From: Apostichopus japonicus | Taxonomy: Eukaryota; Echinodermata; Holothuroidea; Aspidochirotida; Stichopodidae | Direction: 5' to 3' | NCBI RefSeq assembly: GCF_037975245.1 | Contig: NC_092569.1 | Coordinates: 18,459,501-18,523,500, forward strand | Length of the DNA stretch: 64,000 nucleotides | In this document: positions 62,625 through 64,000 of the stretch, piece by piece | How positions within the stretch are numbered: the stretch's first letter is position 1 | Layout of the letters: each line of letters starts with the position of its first letter | Translations under genes and position numbers: made by a program | The notes under the pieces: model-generated | What the model saw: the letters and a program-made list of their open reading frames with translations, nothing else | Database searches by the model: none | Told to the model about the DNA's origin: nothing

Positions 62625-64000
62625 ATGATGGTAGTGCCGGCGTGGAATTCTGCATTCCTCTTCGTATTGGTATATCCCTCCTACATAATATTTGTATTGT
62701 CAGCAACAAGAGGCCAAACGGTATTAATTCTTTTTGATACATCTTTTTAATATCGTTATGTTCTTTCCACTACAAGTAATGAGCTAGGTTCCTGTACTTT
62801 CTTAAAGTGGTACCTATGGCTGTATAATCACCCCAGAAACAAAGAAATAATATTCGTTGTCTTCCCCGTCAAGTTTGCTGTTGTTAAAGGAATTGAATAA
62901 AAGGGTTGTTTGGTTGCTATTAAAAACTTGTAAATCAGCTTTTCGCATTAACATATATTTTAAATTTAACTGCTATCGAATATGGGAACACCATGGATAC
63001 AACCTGTTAAAGTGTTCCGTAATATTTATTTCTGATAGGTGAATCAATTAAAAGACGAGAGTGCAAACAGTTACAGGAGTAGAAGAAGCACGGAAAGTAA
63101 GTAGATACATGTATGTAAATGGATGTAATTAAATGTACCATACTATGAAACAAAGAGTAAAAACAGAACGGTATCATTGAGTAATGTAAAATCCCGGATC
63201 CGCCCAAGTTGGATTTTGTTTTGTTGTGTATGCTGTCAGTGTTATACGTGTTATTACATTGGGCCTACGTTCTATATGCCATAAATGCTATATTTTTATT
63301 TGTTGTACATAACACACTAATTTTCTCTTAGATGGTTTCTCAGAGGTCTACTACCGTCAACCTACTTTTCCGAAAGATTGTCATGAAATATTTCATGACA
63401 CGTGTGATTGGGAAAATGTGACGTCGGGAGTGTATCTGATCCAGCCAACTGATTCATTGGAACCCTTTCAGGTTTACTGTAACAATTCAATTGACGGTGG
63501 TGGTTGGACAGTGAGTATGACCCTTTTTGTCCGTCTTCGATTCAGGAGAGTAGTTCTACATATCACACGATCAAGGGTATTTTGGCTTATTTAAATCTCG
63601 ATGGAGAATATGTTCGTAACTGCCCTCAAATCATGCTTACCCTTCAAATGCATCATTTTTACAACATGAAAACGTGAAATATTCTTTCGAATCTGGTACG
63701 AAACGATCGATTTAGTCAATTATAATACAACGACTCTAGATGACAAAATATTTCGTCGAAATGACGTTTTCGTTTGAAATGTTTTTCAAAAGAAGAAATG
63801 TGAAGATATATCGAAAGAGAATTGAAGCTAATGAATTTGCTCACGTATGAGCTTAATAAAAAACAGGAAGAAGAATGTTCCACTTCGTCAACCCTACACT
63901 ACCGCCTTTACCCCCTCCCTTCCTAATCTCTTCACATTCACACACCAACATATTGGAAACAGAACGTCTCTTTTTTTTCTAAATTACACTGAACAGAGCG
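62625..64000 (+). CDS. Short fibrinogen-related protein P4, 5' part, continues past window end
   Basis: Near-copy of P2 with exons 62625-62720, 63039-63096 and 63332-63510 visible; the FBG exon carrying WLGNEK should follow about 0.7-0.8 kb after the third exon, outside the window. The signal peptide differs from P2 by two residues (YIIF in place of FMIF), and the linker by ESAN in place of ERAN. The third exon keeps DCHEIF and GGGWT. The donor after exon 1 has lost four bases relative to P2 (GTATTA instead of GTAAGTATTA), which may weaken splicing. The TATA box and surrounding promoter match P2. It is the partner of gene C in the third divergent pair. Whether it is functional cannot be judged without the missing 3' exons. 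Confidence 0.8.

Larger units (their letters stand above)
59768..64000. repeat. Duplicated block carrying the P4 5' half (matches 20455-24480)
   Basis: Second copy of the block; small indels and substitutions only. It directly follows the unit 3 long-gene block after about 0.3 kb of unshared DNA with short homopolymers. Confidence 0.85.

Overview
This is eukaryotic, AT-rich, intron-rich animal DNA: GT-AG introns, signal-peptide exons, LINE and SINE debris and long (TA)n tracts. The recognisable coding content is almost entirely fibrinogen-related proteins (FREPs, secreted lectin-like proteins of innate immunity). The protein style resembles echinoderm FREPs, and sea cucumbers are the group I would guess because fibrinogen-like protein A is known from them. 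The species is inference. No prokaryotic feature was seen.

Layout: a divergent gene pair is repeated three times. Each unit has a long minus-strand FREP (8 exons, about 9.8 kb) and, head-to-head, a short plus-strand FREP (5 exons, about 2.8 kb). Unit 1: long gene A (1951-11709), an orphan short-gene remnant P1 (signal exon 14648-14731, terminal exon 17916-18253), and the intact short gene P2 (23146-25979). Unit 2: long gene B (29678-39572) and the broken short gene P3 (42329-43305). Unit 3: long gene C (48669-58407) and short gene P4 (62625 to beyond the window end). I could rebuild all eight exons of A, B and C with consistent phases and no internal stops (533, 533 and 537 residues), and all five exons of P2 (312 residues).

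The most unusual content is the architecture of A, B and C: signal peptide, the N-terminal half of a fibrinogen (FBG) domain that never receives its C-terminal calcium/ligand half, a cysteine-rich trypsin-inhibitor-like (TIL) module, a TILa/VWC-EGF-like module, then a complete second FBG domain. In the second domain the ligand-pocket region carries a tyrosine run encoded by a TAT codon repeat that differs in each paralogue, and the usual pocket cysteines are altered. Gene B is a mosaic: near-identical to A and C upstream of a point inside exon 6, strongly diverged downstream. The short genes instead carry a cysteine-rich loop in the same pocket. The locus therefore looks like a birth-and-death cluster whose binding half is the changing part.

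The stretches between genes hold segmental-duplication flanks, a CR1/L2-like LINE 3' end, a tRNA-derived SINE-like element, a pair of duplicated dispersed repeats, fossil FBG exons, a perfect (GATG)n array of about 206 bp, (TA)n tracts and a G-rich 15-bp-period minisatellite. All exon boundaries were read by eye from splice signals, phase and paralogue comparison; no alignment or transcript data were available.
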